Part shown: piece by piece, positions 1 through 9,343 of the stretch | Layout of the letters: each line of letters starts with the position of its first letter | Position numbering within the stretch: position 1 is the first letter of the stretch | Assembly: GCA_026770575.1 (NCBI GenBank) | Contig: MU657190.1 | Span: 460,823-492,065, forward strand | DNA length: 31,243 nucleotides | Direction of reading: 5' to 3' | DNA from: Pelagophyceae sp. CCMP2097 | Taxonomy: Eukaryota > Sar > Pelagophyceae | Notes under the pieces: generated by a model | Seen by the model: the letters and a program-made list of their open reading frames with translations, nothing else | The model's database searches: none | Told to the model about the DNA's origin: nothing | Translations under genes and position numbers: made by a program

Positions 1-895
1 AGCGACCGTCCGAGGGCCCATCCAAGCGACCGTCCGAGGGCCCATCCAAGCGACCGTCCGAGGGCCCATCCAAGCGACCGTCGCAGACCGATCCGTCGAG
101 GGCCCGTCGAGAGATCGCTCAAGGGACCGCCCAAGGAACTGTCCAAAAGGACTGTCCAAAGGCCCGCCCAATGAACCGTCGCAGGGTCCGTCCGAGGGTC
201 CGCCCGCGGGACGTCGCAGAGGGGCCGCAGTCGAGCGGCCGTCCAAACGAACGCCCCGTGGACCGTCCACGGGACCGTCGAAGAGGGACCGTCGAGGGAC
301 CCTCCAAGGGACCCTCCAATGGAACTGTCCAAAGGAACTGTCCAAAGGAACTGTCCAAAGGACCACCCAAGAGACCGCCCGAGGGACCGTCGAGGGATCA
401 TCCAAACGACCATCCAAACGACCATCCAAGGGACCGTCCAGGGGACGTCGCAGAGGGGCTTCAGTCGAGGGGTCGGCAGCCGAGTGACCGTCCAAGGGAC
501 CGTCGAGAAACTGCCGTCAAAGCGACCGTCACAGAGGGCCTGCCGAGGGGCCCTTCAAAGGAACTGTCCAAAGGAACCGTCCAAGGGACGGCCCAAGCGA
601 CCGTCCGAGCCTCTCCAGGGCGCCGTCCCAAGGCGCCGGTTCAAGTGGCTGTCTCAAAGGGCCGTCTCGAGGGGCCGTCTCGAGGGGCCGTCTCGAATAG
701 CCGTCTCCGGGGGCCGTCTCGAGGCGTCGTTTCGAATGGCCGTCGAAAGGGCCCGTCTCGAGGGGCCGTCTCGAGGAGCCGTCTCCAATCGGGCCTCTGG
801 ATACTTGTCCGTCGCAAGGGTCCGGATGCTCCCCAAATACCGAATACTTTCCCTTTCGCAAGGGTCCTGAATTTCCAGCGTCTTCGACGCAGCTG
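1..895. repeat. Degenerate GGGACCGTCC-type minisatellite array
   Basis: The stretch is built of short, drifting tandem units. It opens with three exact 24-bp copies, then 12-13-bp units such as GGAACTGTCCAAA (three exact copies near 321-360) and GACCATCCAAAC (near 398-430), and ends with about ten copies of the 13-bp GCCGTCTCGAGGG (about 655-785). No codon pattern holds through it, and several frames on both strands stay open only because of the repeat. It abuts an exon-like segment on the minus strand with a GTACGC donor at 901, so it may fill a long intron whose other exon lies outside the window. Confidence 0.85.
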
Positions 896-901
896 GCGTA
901 C

Positions 902-1084
902 CACAGCCACCGCCGCCGAGTTGTAGACGACGTACCTCCCGCCCCCCGCCAGCTGCAGGTTCGGCCCGTTGAGGTCTGTCGTGTACCCGAAACAGTGAGC
1001 GAGGTCGAGTGACTTCTTCGGCAGCCGGAACGATTGAGATACGGCTTTGGCCAAGTCCGCTTGGCCTACGCAAACACTCTTCAA
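902..1084 (-). CDS. Exon of an EML/HELP-type WD40 protein (partial)
   Basis: The minus-strand frame reads SLDLAHCFGYTTDLNGPNLQ, then a glycine-rich turn, then RYVVYNSAAVAVV. This resembles the HELP-type start of EMAP-like/EML and some ciliary WD40 proteins: a xVxGYxxD motif, a hydrophobic strand, then YxxAxxVVV. Family members bind microtubules through tandem beta-propellers; that role is inference. The coding look stops at position 902, directly before GTACGC, a plausible donor. Beyond it lies only minisatellite. The 5' boundary is unresolved. No WD repeats are visible, so this is either one exon of a gene that leaves the window or a fragment stranded by the repeats. Confidence 0.4.
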
Positions 1085-1212
1085 ATTTACTGACTCGTAA
1101 AATCAAACGCTCAAACAGCGCGGGGCAATCGCAAAAGGCAATGGGGCAAGGAAAAGTTCTGAGGCCGAGGCGACGGACGGGCGCCAGGTCACCAGCAAGC
1201 AGCCCCAGCCGC

Positions 1213-1449
1213 CTAGCCGCGGCCGACGGAAGCGCCGCCGCCGCCGCCGTGGACGTTGGGCCCGTTCGCGCGTTCGTACGCGTGCTCCCGCGCGTCTTGC
1301 CGCGCGTCGCTCGCGGCGTGGACCGCCCCGGCCGGGTAGTAGACGCCTCGGCCGAGCCACCTCGGGCCGCCGAGCCGGATGCGCGCAATCTCGCGTTGCG
1401 AGGCGACGCCCCACTCTCCATAGAGCCACCGCTTCGCAAAGACTCACCG
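1213..1449 (-). CDS. C-terminal exon of an unrecognised protein
   Basis: This minus-strand frame has no start codon but looks like protein: FAKRWLYGEWGVASQREIAR, then a segment rich in aromatic and basic residues containing RWLGRGVYYPAGAVH, then a polar stretch and a glycine run before TAG at 1213-1215. Composition is balanced, unlike the Arg/Ala/Pro-rich shadow frames around it. It most likely begins at an acceptor near 1450. I do not recognise the family. It lies between the EML-like exon and the 14-bp minisatellite, on the same strand as both neighbours. Confidence 0.4.
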
Positions 1450-1639
1450 CCCACCGCCAAGCAATCCGGAGGCTTCCGAGTCCGCCCGAGGCTTCCGACT
1501 CCGCCCGGTTGGGCCACGGCATCTTCAGCAACCTCCACACCTTGAGCAACCGCAAACACCTCGCGCCCTCGGCAAACACCTCGCGCCCTCCACCCCACGC
1601 CGGAGGCCTCCGAGGAGCAAACAACGGCCCTCTGATAAG

Positions 1640-2670
1640 AACCCTGTGACAAGGTCCCCCGCGACCCCGCATCCCTGAGACAAGGTCCCTGCGAATCGAA
1701 CCCTGCGACAAGCCCCAGGTCCTTGTGAAGAGGGCCCGTGACGAGAACCCCAGGACGAGGTCCCCGTGACAAGGTGCCCGTGTCAAGGTTCCACGGTCCT
1801 TGTGAGAAGAACCCCGCGACAAGAACCTTGGGAGAGAAACCCTGGGACAAGGTCCCCGTGGCAAGGTTCCGCGGTACCTGATACAAGAACCCCGCGACAA
1901 GGTCTCTCTGACGGGGTCCCTGAGACACGGTCCCTGCGACAAGATCCCCGTGACAAGGTCTCTGTATCAAGAACCCTGTGGGGAGAAGACTGTGAGAAGA
2001 ACCCTGTGACAAGGTTCGCCCGCGACAAGATCTGAGACGAGGTCCTTGTGACACGGAAACCTGCGACGAGCCCCGTGGCACCGTCCCTGTGAAGAGGGCC
2101 CGTGACCAGGCCCCCGTGGCAAGGATCCAATGGCACGGTCCCCGTGGCAAGGATCCAACGGCTCGGTCCCTGCGGCAAGAACCCCGCGACAAGGACCTTG
2201 TGCAAGAAACTCTGCGACAAGGTCCCCGTGGCCAGGCTCCAATAGCACGGTCCCTGCGACAAGAACCCCGTGGCAAGGTCCCTCTGACGAGGCTCCTGCG
2301 ACAAGGTCCCTGCGACAAGGTCCCCATGGCAAGTTGCTGTGAACACTGCGAGAAGAACCCCGTGACAAGGTGCCCGTGGCAAGGTGCCCGTGGCAAGGTT
2401 TCTGTGGCATGGTTCCTGTGAGGCGAACCCTGTGGCAACGTCCCCGTGGCAAGGTCCCTGAGACAAATTTCCGGAGACCCCCGTGGCACCGTCCCTCTGA
2501 CGAGGTCCCCGTGGCATGGTTCCTGTGGCATGCTTCCTGTGAGGCACCACTCCAGAAAATTCCTCGCGACGAGGTCCTTGCGGCAAAGCCCCTGGGACTC
2601 CGCGGCAAGGTGCCTGTGGCAAGAGCCCCGTGGCAAGGACCCTGCTGCAAGGTCCCCGTGCCCCTGATCC
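1640..2670. repeat. 14-bp degenerate minisatellite, about 70 units
   Basis: Units alternate around AAGGTCCCTGCGAC and AAGGTCCCCGTGGC, with scattered 13-15-bp variants; exact neighbours occur near 2368-2395. Since 14 is 2 modulo 3, three units (42 nt) give a 14-residue peptide period in any frame, with motifs such as CHGDLATGTL on the minus strand. All three minus frames therefore stay open over much of the array. Open frames here are not evidence of a gene by themselves. Confidence 0.9.
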
Positions 2671-3325
2671 AAGAACCCCTTTGAGAAAAAACCCGTCTTG
2701 TCGACTGCCGTTTCGGGGTTTGCTCGGGAAGGTTTCGGGTTTTCCTCGGATGGGGCGACGCCGGTCCCCGACGCCATCCCAGCGGCGGCGAGACGAGCGT
2801 CCTGGACATTTTGTACCGGAGCTTCAGGGCCGTGTTGGACGTCCGCCTTTCGGCAGGATCGACCTTGGCGTAGTGCCCCGCGTCCGTCCCCGTCCGCTTC
2901 ACCCTTGCCGTCGAAACCGCCAGCCGAGGCCCGGCGTGCCGAGGCGTGGCCCAGGTGCCCGACTTTTTGTCCCTCGTCTGCATCTTCGCGGGGAGAGCTT
3001 GTGGGCCGTCTTTCGCTTTGATCGTCCACGGCTCGGCCGGACCGGCGGCCGCCCTGCGGCTCTCAAACGCATCGAAAAGGGCCATGAACACTTCAGGCGA
3101 ACCCCCGTCCGTGGCGCGCCAGAGCCGTTTTAAAGTGCCCGCGAGAAGTAAGGGTTGACCAGGCGTCCGGAAGGTCGACAAGGCTGATGCCATCTCCTTT
3201 GGACTGCATTTCCGGAGCTTGGACGACCTCGCCGAGTCAAACGCGTCTCGAAGCACCCTTCGCGAAAGCGACTTGACCAGGTGCGACCGCCGCGATGGGA
3301 GGCGCTGCGACGGGGGGAGCGCGGC
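1967..3325 (-). CDS. Putative last exon running into a minisatellite
   Basis: From a CCCCGTAG acceptor at 3326 the frame reads about 210 residues of ordinary protein: VLRDAFDSARSSKLRKCSPK, LLLAGTLKRLWRATDGGSPE and FMALFDAFESRR, then a basic linker ending near KLRYKMSRTLVSPPLGW. The first part looks helical, the second disordered and basic. Near 2690 it enters the 14-bp array and continues as a Cys/His/Gly/Thr-rich peptide of period 14 to a stop at 1967. A second minus frame (to 654) is also open across the junction, so the true tail cannot be told. Only about 2690-3325 is supported. I do not recognise the domain. The tail may be untranslated or intronic. Confidence 0.4.
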   Translation of the reverse strand, partial: AALPPSQRLPSRRSHLVKSLSRRVLRDAFDSARSSKLRKCSPKEMASALSTFRTPGQPLLLAGTLKRLWRATDGGSPEVFMALFDAFESRRAAAGPAEPWTIKAKDGPQALPAKMQTRDKKSGTWATPRHAGPRLAVSTARVKRTGTDAGHYAKVDPAERRTSNTALKLRYKMSRTLVSPPLGWRRGPASPHPRKTRNLPEQTPKRQSTRRVFSQRGSWIRGTGTLQQGPCHGALATGTLPRSPRGFAARTSSRGIFWSGASQEACHRNHATGTSSEGRCHGGLRKFVSGTLPRGRCHRVRLTGTMPQKPCHGHLATGTLSRGSSRSVHSNLPWGPCRRDLVAGASSEGPCHGVLVAGTVLLEPGHGDLVAEFLAQGPCRGVLAAGTEPLDPCHGDRAIGSLPRGPGHGPSSQGRCHGARRRFPCHKDLVSDLVAGEPCHRVLLTVFSPQGS

Positions 3326-3399
3326 CTACGGGGCACGTGCGCGCTCCCGACAGCTCAAAAAGTGACTCACGTGCGCTTCGTTGGCCACCGTCGCGAGGC

Positions 3400-4551
3400 C
3401 TAGGGGCTTTTTGATACTTTTTGATGCTTTTTGATACTTTGGAGGCCCTCGGTTTGCGCCTTGGTCAAGGACCCTCGTTCCACCCCAAATCCGCTCGCTT
3501 CCAACTCACGGCCGGAGATCTTGGCTAAGAGGATCTCCAAGCTCGATTCGAAGTCGTCTTCCGAGTCGTCGTCTTCCGAGCGCTCCGCCGCCCACGCGCT
3601 CAGAGCAGCCACCTTGCTCCCCACGCGCGGCGAGACGCCCGCATTGCCTTCGCCGCCCGCGTTGTGCCTTGCCGACGACCGCGGCGAGAACCCCGCTGAA
3701 GACGGCGACGCGCCGAGCCAGTCTTCGACTTGGCTTCCTCGCAAGTCGCCTGCGAAGACGCCTCCCTTCAAAGCCGCGTCCACGCCCGAAGAGCGCCCGC
3801 GCCGAACAGCCGGGGGCAGATCCAGCCTACGTAGCGCGGCGGTCGCTCGAGGCCGTCAAAGAGCGGTTCTTCGTCTTTTCGCTGCTCCACGCACCTCGCC
3901 CCCTCGTCTCTGTCGAGGTCGACGAGCTTCTTCGTCAGCTCCTCCAACGAGATGCCGCCGTCGCCGTCGACGTCGAACCTCAAAGCGAGGGCGGCGCATT
4001 CGTCGGGGACAGCACCCGCGACCACCTACGCGACCGACGCTCCGGGGACCGACGCTCCGGGGGACCGACGCCAACGCTCCGGAAACCGCAGAGGGGCGCC
4101 CACGCATCTCCGGCGCCTGGAGAGTTTTGAAAGGCGGGCGTCTCTGGGGCGTATAACGGCGCCTCTGGCGCACGAAGGTGTACGAGGGCTCGCGTACGAC
4201 GCACCTCGCACACCGCGTCGCTAAACTCCCGGTAAGACAGCCGCGCCGTCGCACTCCGGTCGAACTTGGAAAACGTCCGCTTCACGACGAGCCTTGGGCA
4301 GGGCGGTCCGCGACTGGAGAGACGGTTGTTGCAACGTACCGGAGTGCGCCGCCGCCCTTGTCGTGCAACTTCCCGAGCAGCTGCCGCGCCAGCTGCTGCA
4401 CGCGCCGGTCGCTCACCTCCATGACGCGCGCCGCGGAGAGCGCCGCGCGCGACCCCGCAGGCACCTTCCAACGTCGTTCAAACCTTTCCCGAACGGACGG
4501 CGGGTGTTCAGACTTCAGGATGGCGGGCAGAAAAGGCCCCTCAAGGCCCCA
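3400..4551 (-). CDS. EF-hand calcium-binding protein, four visible exons
   Basis: Exons are 4551-4340, 4292-4205, 4025-3895 and 3826-3400. The introns are 47, 179 and 68 nt (donors GTACGT, GTGCGT, GTGCGT; acceptors AAG, TAG, TAG) and all phases agree, giving at least 285 residues. The N-terminal part is helical (VMEVSDRRVQQLARQLLGKL). EF-hand 1, FSKFDRSATARLSYREFSDA, has a loop of D, S, T, R, S, E and is probably weak. EF-hand 2, RFDVDGDGGISLEEL, is canonical with D-x-D-x-D-G and a final E. The tail is acidic and disordered (ERSEDDDSEDDFE). It should act as a soluble calcium sensor; its partner is unknown. The first exon opens after a TAG acceptor at 4552, so the start codon lies further upstream and is not found. 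Confidence 0.82.
4032..4064. repeat. Short repeat GACCGACGCTCCGGGGACC inside an EF-hand intron
   Basis: Two overlapping copies of a 16-bp unit sit directly beside the 3' splice site of the second visible EF-hand intron, with a third degenerate copy to 4080. A further copy lies at 4583-4601, upstream of the same gene. On the transcript they read GGAGCGTCGGTCCC just before the acceptor. Confidence 0.7.
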
Positions 4552-5089
4552 CTATCCATCAGACATAGGAATTCCTAGACAGGACCGACGCTCCGGGGAC
4601 CACGGATCCGACCAGTGGACTTGGATACCGCACGTCTTCTTGGAAGCATCGACTTATCGCAGACCGACGCTTGCCCTCTCCGGAGGCGCTGCACAGAGGC
4701 AGACCCGCCCTCTGCCGCTCCCGCGCGTCCCTCTGCCGGCGCCGTCTTCGGATGCGCCCCTCTGCCGCTGTCACGTGCGTGCTTCCTTGCCGCTCCGCGT
4801 GGTGCACCGCCGTGGCTGTGGTCGACGTTGGATGGCAAATTTGAGTGCTCTGCAGGTCCCTCGTCGAGTGTCCTCCGCCTCAGAGGCGCAGAAGATTTGA
4901 GGCCCCGATCTTGAGAGAGGCGCCTCTGCAAACGACCGGACTGCGCGCTCCCCACGGCCGCCGTCGGAGGGCGCCCCTGCTCGACCACCGTGACAGTCCC
5001 GCCGTTGAGGTGCCGGGTCGTTAGGATTGTAATCAGGTTGGGGTCCGCGGCTCGAGCGAACGGGGCGCTCGACCGTGGGCCTCCTGAGG
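4552..5089. other. Spacer upstream of the EF-hand gene, no supported gene
   Basis: It probably holds the 5' exons or promoter of the EF-hand gene, but no frame stands out from the Arg/Pro/Ala-rich background. It contains one copy of GACCGACGCTCCGGGGACC and the palindrome TAGGAATTCCTA near 4567; the same palindrome recurs near 22995. Confidence 0.5.
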
Positions 5090-6040
5090 TTAGAGCGCGA
5101 CGTTCCAGAGCCGCGCAGTCCCGTCGTCGCTCGCATTCACGACGCGCTCGCTATCGGGCGAGAACGCGCAGCTGTGCCCCTCGAGCGTCGTCAGCAGCAC
5201 GCCCGTCTTGGCGTCCCAGAGCTTCGCCGTCTTGTCACGGCTCGCCGTCACGAGGCGCTTGCCGTCGGGCGAGTACGCGGAGCTCGAGACGAAGTGGGTG
5301 TGGCCCTCGAGCGTCACCAGCAGCGCGCCCGTCTCGGCGTCCCACAGCCGCGCCGTCTTGTCGAAGCTCGCCGTCACGATGCGCGTGCCGTTGGGCGAGA
5401 ACGCGCAGCACCAGACGTCGAGGGCGTGCCCCTCGAGCATCAGCAGCAGCGCGCCCTTATCGGCGTCCCAGAGCCACGTCTTTGTGCCGCTCGCGGTCAC
5501 GATACGCTTGCCGTCGGGCGAGAACGCGCAGCTGTTGACGTAGCTGGTGTGCCGCTCGAGCGTCGTCTGCAGCACGCCTGTCTCGGCGTCCCAGAGCCGC
5601 GCCGTCCTGTCGCGGCTCGCCGTCACGATGCGCCTGCTGTCGGGCGAGAACGCGCAGCTTACGACGGCGCCGGTGTGCTCTTCGAGCGTCGCCTGCAGCG
5701 CGCCCGTCTCGGCGTCCCAAACCCGCGCCGTCCCGTCGTTGCTCGCCGTCACGATGCGCGTGCCGTCGGGCGAGAACGCGCAGCACTCGACGCGGCTGGT
5801 GTGCCCCTTGAGGATTGCGGTGCCCTTCAAAATCCGGTCCTGCCAGACGAGCTTGCGCAGGGCCAGCACCACGGCGCGCGCGTCGCGAGCGACGTGCTTC
5901 GTGACGAGGAGGCCGTTCGGTGAGGCCACCAGCCGCAGGATGGGCATGAGCAGGTCGCGCTGCTCAAACACGCGGAGTGCGAGCGCCGCGCCGCCGGCGC
6001 GCGCCCGGGCGCGCCGCGAGGCCCGGGTGGCGGCCGGCAT
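5090..6040 (-). CDS. WD40-repeat protein (copy 1), intact single exon
   Basis: The frame of 316 residues starts at the first ATG (6040) and ends in TAA. After a basic start, a leucine-rich region (VFEQRDLLMPILRLVASPNG) is followed by DRILKGTAILKGHTSRVECC and six WD40 units of the form GHTxxVxSCAFSPDGxRIVT then TARLWDAETG. Most units keep the GH dipeptide, the SPDG turn and the WD. The last unit lacks about six residues after LEGH, joining directly to SCAFSPD. With only six blades and one truncated, a closed seven-blade propeller is uncertain. Family members scaffold complexes; the target is unknown. It shares about 150 bp of near-identity with the copy at 11580-12609, so duplication is recent. 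The open frame runs upstream of ATG without a stop. Confidence 0.8.
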   Translation of the reverse strand: MPAATRASRRARARAGGAALALRVFEQRDLLMPILRLVASPNGLLVTKHVARDARAVVLALRKLVWQDRILKGTAILKGHTSRVECCAFSPDGTRIVTASNDGTARVWDAETGALQATLEEHTGAVVSCAFSPDSRRIVTASRDRTARLWDAETGVLQTTLERHTSYVNSCAFSPDGKRIVTASGTKTWLWDADKGALLLMLEGHALDVWCCAFSPNGTRIVTASFDKTARLWDAETGALLVTLEGHTHFVSSSAYSPDGKRLVTASRDKTAKLWDAKTGVLLTTLEGHSCAFSPDSERVVNASDDGTARLWNVAL

Positions 6041-6497
6041 GCGCTCGAGGTCCCTCGAAAGCGGGACGAGCGCAGGGAAGCCGCTGCGACTCTCCGGCGA
6101 GCGCTCGGGCCCGGAAATCGAATTCGGGCGGATGCACGTCCCAGGGTTGTGGGTCTCCTGAGAGTGGGCGGCGCCCACCGCGGCGTGTCATGCGACATCC
6201 TTGGGCAGGCCGGCTCTTCTGGCAGCGCCGCATCTCAAAGGGTACGGCCATTTTCGAATTGCCTACAAGAATGGGCGCCTCGAGCTGCGCCTTCGGTCGA
6301 CGGCGCGCGGGAGCCTGAATGGTGCGGGCGCCGCAAGGAGCACGCCTGCCTCGTCAAGGTGCACTTTCGAGACTGCAGAGTCGCGCAAAGTGCACCTCGA
6401 GTCTTCGGCACCTCCGAGGTGCGCCTTCGACGCATGCCAGCGTCGACCGGCGTCCAAGGAATCGGGTGACGGGGCGCGCGTGCGGCGTTCCGGTGCG
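6041..6497. other. Intergenic spacer between two minus-strand genes
   Basis: It lies between the WD40 start and the stop of the Rpr2-like gene. It holds a low-complexity patch near 6350-6450 with repeated GTGCACTT/AAGTGCAC-type words. I see no gene; the 5' region of the WD40 gene should be here. Confidence 0.5.
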
Positions 6498-7365
6498 TTA
6501 GGCGTTCTTCGGTCGCTTGCGCGGTTTTGTGTCGAGAAGGAGCCGCGGCCGAGGCGCGCTCGGTTTGGAAAAGGCGTGCGCGGGTCGCGGCACCGGCCGC
6601 CGCTCCGCCGGGCCCAGCGAGAGGAACTCGGGCATGGCCTGTGCGGAGCGCCCGTCGCGCGCCCGCAGTATCAGACGAGGCGTGTCTCCGATGCCAGAAA
6701 GACGCACGGCGGGGCCGGTGTCGGCCGCGTCCTTGCCCCGCGCCGCCGGCAGCCGCGTCGGCGCCAGCGACTCGCGCTCCACGAGGCCGCACCGCAGGCA
6801 CGTCGCGACCTGGCAGTCCGGTGCGCGCGTGCGGGAGGCCCGCGCACCGCTTGGACCCGCTCGGACGCACCCTTTGCGTCCTTGCATGGGCGCCGCGGTC
6901 CGCGTGCTTTCGCAGCGCCTTTGGCGAATCGCGAGTGCGGCGCGAAATGCGCACGCGCAGCGTCTCGCCGGCGATCTAAGGGAGGGCTGCGAAGGCATTG
7001 GAGAGGCACGGAACTGCGGACCAAAGACGCCGCGGCAGGACGTGCGGCACGCAGCACCGCGCGCAACAGCCGAGGCCGTCGTCGCCCAGCTCCGCCTACC
7101 GGCGGTGTCGCGCCACAGAGGCGACGGGGCCACCGAGGCAGCGGGGCCGCGAGCTAAGGCAACCGCGTCGCAACTCGGAGCCGCCATCGCGTCGCCGTCG
7201 TAGGAGACACACCGTCGGCGCGAGCCTTGATCGCGCCCGGAGGAGGTGGCCGGCGGTGCCGAGGTGACCCGCGGCGGCTGCTGTTGTTGCGGCGCGTCGA
7301 AGGAAATCGATGCGAGCTGAAATCAATTTCCCAGGCACCGCGTTCGGAGCCCCTTTCGCCGACAT
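6498..7365 (-). CDS. Probable RNase P/MRP protein subunit, Rpr2/Rpp21 type
   Basis: The N-terminus starts MSAKGAPNAVPGKLISARID and continues FLRRAATTAAAAGHL, like the helical ARIxFLxxAA start of Rpr2/Rpp21. Further on, GETLRVRISRRTRDSPKALR and a basic stretch match the PGxTxxVRxxxR strand. A 61-nt intron at 6870-6810 (GTGCGT donor, CAG acceptor) joins ARTQR to VATCLRCGLVERESLAPTRL, giving the family's TCLxCG zinc motif. The last exon (6809-6498) adds about 80 basic, proline-rich residues. One or two introns between 7290 and 6970 are not resolved, and the upstream CxxC half of the zinc site is not cleanly visible (CRTSC is the best candidate). Members help pre-tRNA 5' processing in the nucleus. 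Without the first cysteine pair the family call stays moderate. Confidence 0.5.
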
Positions 7366-7625
7366 CCGCTCCGACCGCGCGGGAGAGGCCCGCGTCACGC
7401 CCTGGTGGAGACGGGGTGCGAGGTCGGAGCCTGGACCAGGTCGACGTCGGGAAGGAGGATGGCCAATTGCCAGCGACTCGGAGGGAATCGCTTAAACTGC
7501 ACTACCCTTGAGTTGAACTTACATGCGAGACCATGGGCTGGTCAACGCGGACGGCGCCGACGACCGCGACGATCGCGCACCGGTCCTCGCCGACCCTCCG
7601 GTACAAATGGCCGAGCCGCACCAAA

Positions 7626-8937
7626 GCCCTGCTGCGTCTGATACGCGCCAAGCACTGCACCAAGTGCAAATCGCGCCACTATTGCTCGAAAAAGTGCCAG
7701 CTCGTAGACTGACAACGAGGGCACAAGGCGCAGTGCAGGCAGCTGGCCGCCGACTTCCAGGACCGCATGCTCTACACTCAACAAATACCTCTTGCCCCAA
7801 CATACACGTACAATCGCACGGGAGGGTTTTAAGGGTACCACTTGCCATCGATCTACAGCCTCGCGTCAATGTAAAACTATCGCCGAAAAAAACGAAAGAA
7901 AAAAAAAACGGCAACAAGCTAAAAGGTTAACAGTAATCTGCGACGCGTTTAATTAGGGCTTTGACAGGTGAAGAGGGTCCCGACACCCAAATCGACGTTT
8001 TTAAAATGACCGTAAGGAACGTTCTTTCGAAAATCACATTGAAAGGTAAAAGTGGAAAAATCCTTAGATAGTATAGTAATAGGCGCCGGCCCCTGCGGGG
8101 CCCTTGAGCTCATGCCGGCGAAGAAAGTCAAGGAGGAGCCGGCCATTGTCGCCGACGTCGCGCCGGCAGCTGGTTTAAAGGTGGCGGCGCGCTTATCGGC
8201 TGTTCCGAAGGCAAAAACGGCAGAGGTATGCGCGATCAAGGACAAACTGGACTGGCGCGGCACTTGCGCCATCTGCCTGGACCTGCTTCCGATCGACGGT
8301 GTCGGACGAACCTTTTACTCGTGCTGCTGCAAGAAGATTTGCACGGAATGCTCCAACAAGTGCGTCATGTACGACGAGCGATGCCCGCTCTGCCGCGAGC
8401 CAGCCACCAAGTCGAACGCCGAAATGCTGCGCTGGCTGCAGAAGCACGTGGACAAGGGGAACGCCGAGGCGCAACTGCGGCTCGGAGACGTATACCGTGA
8501 TGGCCAATTTCTTAAGAAGAGCTTGAAGCGGGCGCTCCAGCTTTACGAGCTCGAGGCGGCGCAAGGTAACGTTCAAGGTCAGTTCCAACTGGGAGTGTGT
8601 TATCATCTTGGAAACGGCGTAAAGATCAACTTCAAGACTGCCGCGCAGTGGTACCGACGCGCAGCCGAGCGAGGATATCCAGATGCGCAATTCAATCTTG
8701 GCAACATGTTCTACATCGGCACGGGCATGGCACAGTCGTACGACGAAGCTGTGAAGTGGTATCGAATCGCCGCGGCGCAGGGCCAGCCAGACGCGCTCTA
8801 CAACCTCGGCTTGTGTAAAAGGCCACGGCGTGCCGCAGGACTACGACGAGGCGCTGCGCCTCTACAAGCGCGCCGCGGCCAAGGGGTTCGCCGGCGCTGC
8901 GGCGGCGGTCGCCTTTGTGGAGGCGCACAGGGTGTAG
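7626..8937 (+). pseudogene. MYND-RING-Sel1 protein, copy A, disrupted
   Basis: The order is as in copy B (22632-24145): MYND finger, basic linker, RING-like finger, Sel1 repeats. The MYND part (7647-7742) reads HCTKCKSRHYCSKKCQLVD, then TGA at 7710-7712 where copy B has TGG, three bases shorter than copy B after it. A 333-nt unrelated AT-richer block follows (7773-8105). Coding resumes near MPAKKVKEEPAIVADVAPA (8112), then the RING-like CAICLDL, SCCCKKICTEC and CPLCREPA, and three complete 36-residue Sel1 units (for example QWYRRAAERGYPDAQFNLGN). At 8816-8820 five bases are missing relative to copy B, so the fourth Sel1 unit (GHGVPQDYDEALRLYKRAAA) continues in another frame to TAG at 8935-8937. 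Such proteins look like ubiquitin-ligase scaffolds. A shortened protein from 8112 cannot be excluded. Confidence 0.75.
7773..8105. mobile_element. 333-nt insertion in copy A, composite
   Basis: Copy B reads QDRLLDELMPPKK without a break, so this block interrupts the same place in copy A (after QDRML). It is AT-richer than its surroundings. About 7946-8035 resembles, at roughly 70% by eye, the 147-nt insertion at 11209-11355 on the opposite strand. Its right end (CCCCTGCGGGGCCCTT, 8090-8105) resembles the GC-rich palindromic repeat at 20484, 20811 and 29268. I see no clear target duplication, and several stop codons are present. Confidence 0.55.
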
Positions 8938-9343
8938 CGGAGGCCGCGGAAGAACATCGAGCCGCGGAACAACATCGACGAGGTTCTCGGCCTCCGGCTG
9001 ATCCAAAGGCCGCGCTGCTGCCATCTCGGCGACACATCTCCAGGCGCCACCTCGTCGTCCAGGTCGCCCCCGAGGCCGCCCCCGCGCCTCCGCCAAGAGG
9101 CACAGCGCGACGACGACGAACGACCGCGCCGTCCCTCCCATCACATTTGTTCGACCGAGGAACCGAGCTGTGCTCTCCATAAGCCATCCTCCCGGCTTCG
9201 ATGCCATCCGATCGACGGCTCCAGAAGCCATCGACGAGCCACGAAGAGAGGTGTGTGTTTACGACATCGGATCAAAGGGTGCGTTTACGCCCGAGTGCGG
9301 GGCCTCTGCAGACAGCGGGCGAGCCTGGCGTTGGGGCGCTGGG

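Noticed and set aside
1..76. CRISPR array (24-bp regular repeat)
   Set aside because: The units are directly adjacent with no spacers, and the context is eukaryotic.
171..926. Long plus-strand frame rich in Arg and Pro
   Set aside because: It is open only because of the 12-13-bp satellite; other frames over it are equally open.
7710..7712. TGA as selenocysteine, or TAG at 22728 as a reassigned glutamine codon
   Set aside because: Paralogues carry TGG and CAG, other genes end at TAG and TGA normally, and both copies have further frame damage.
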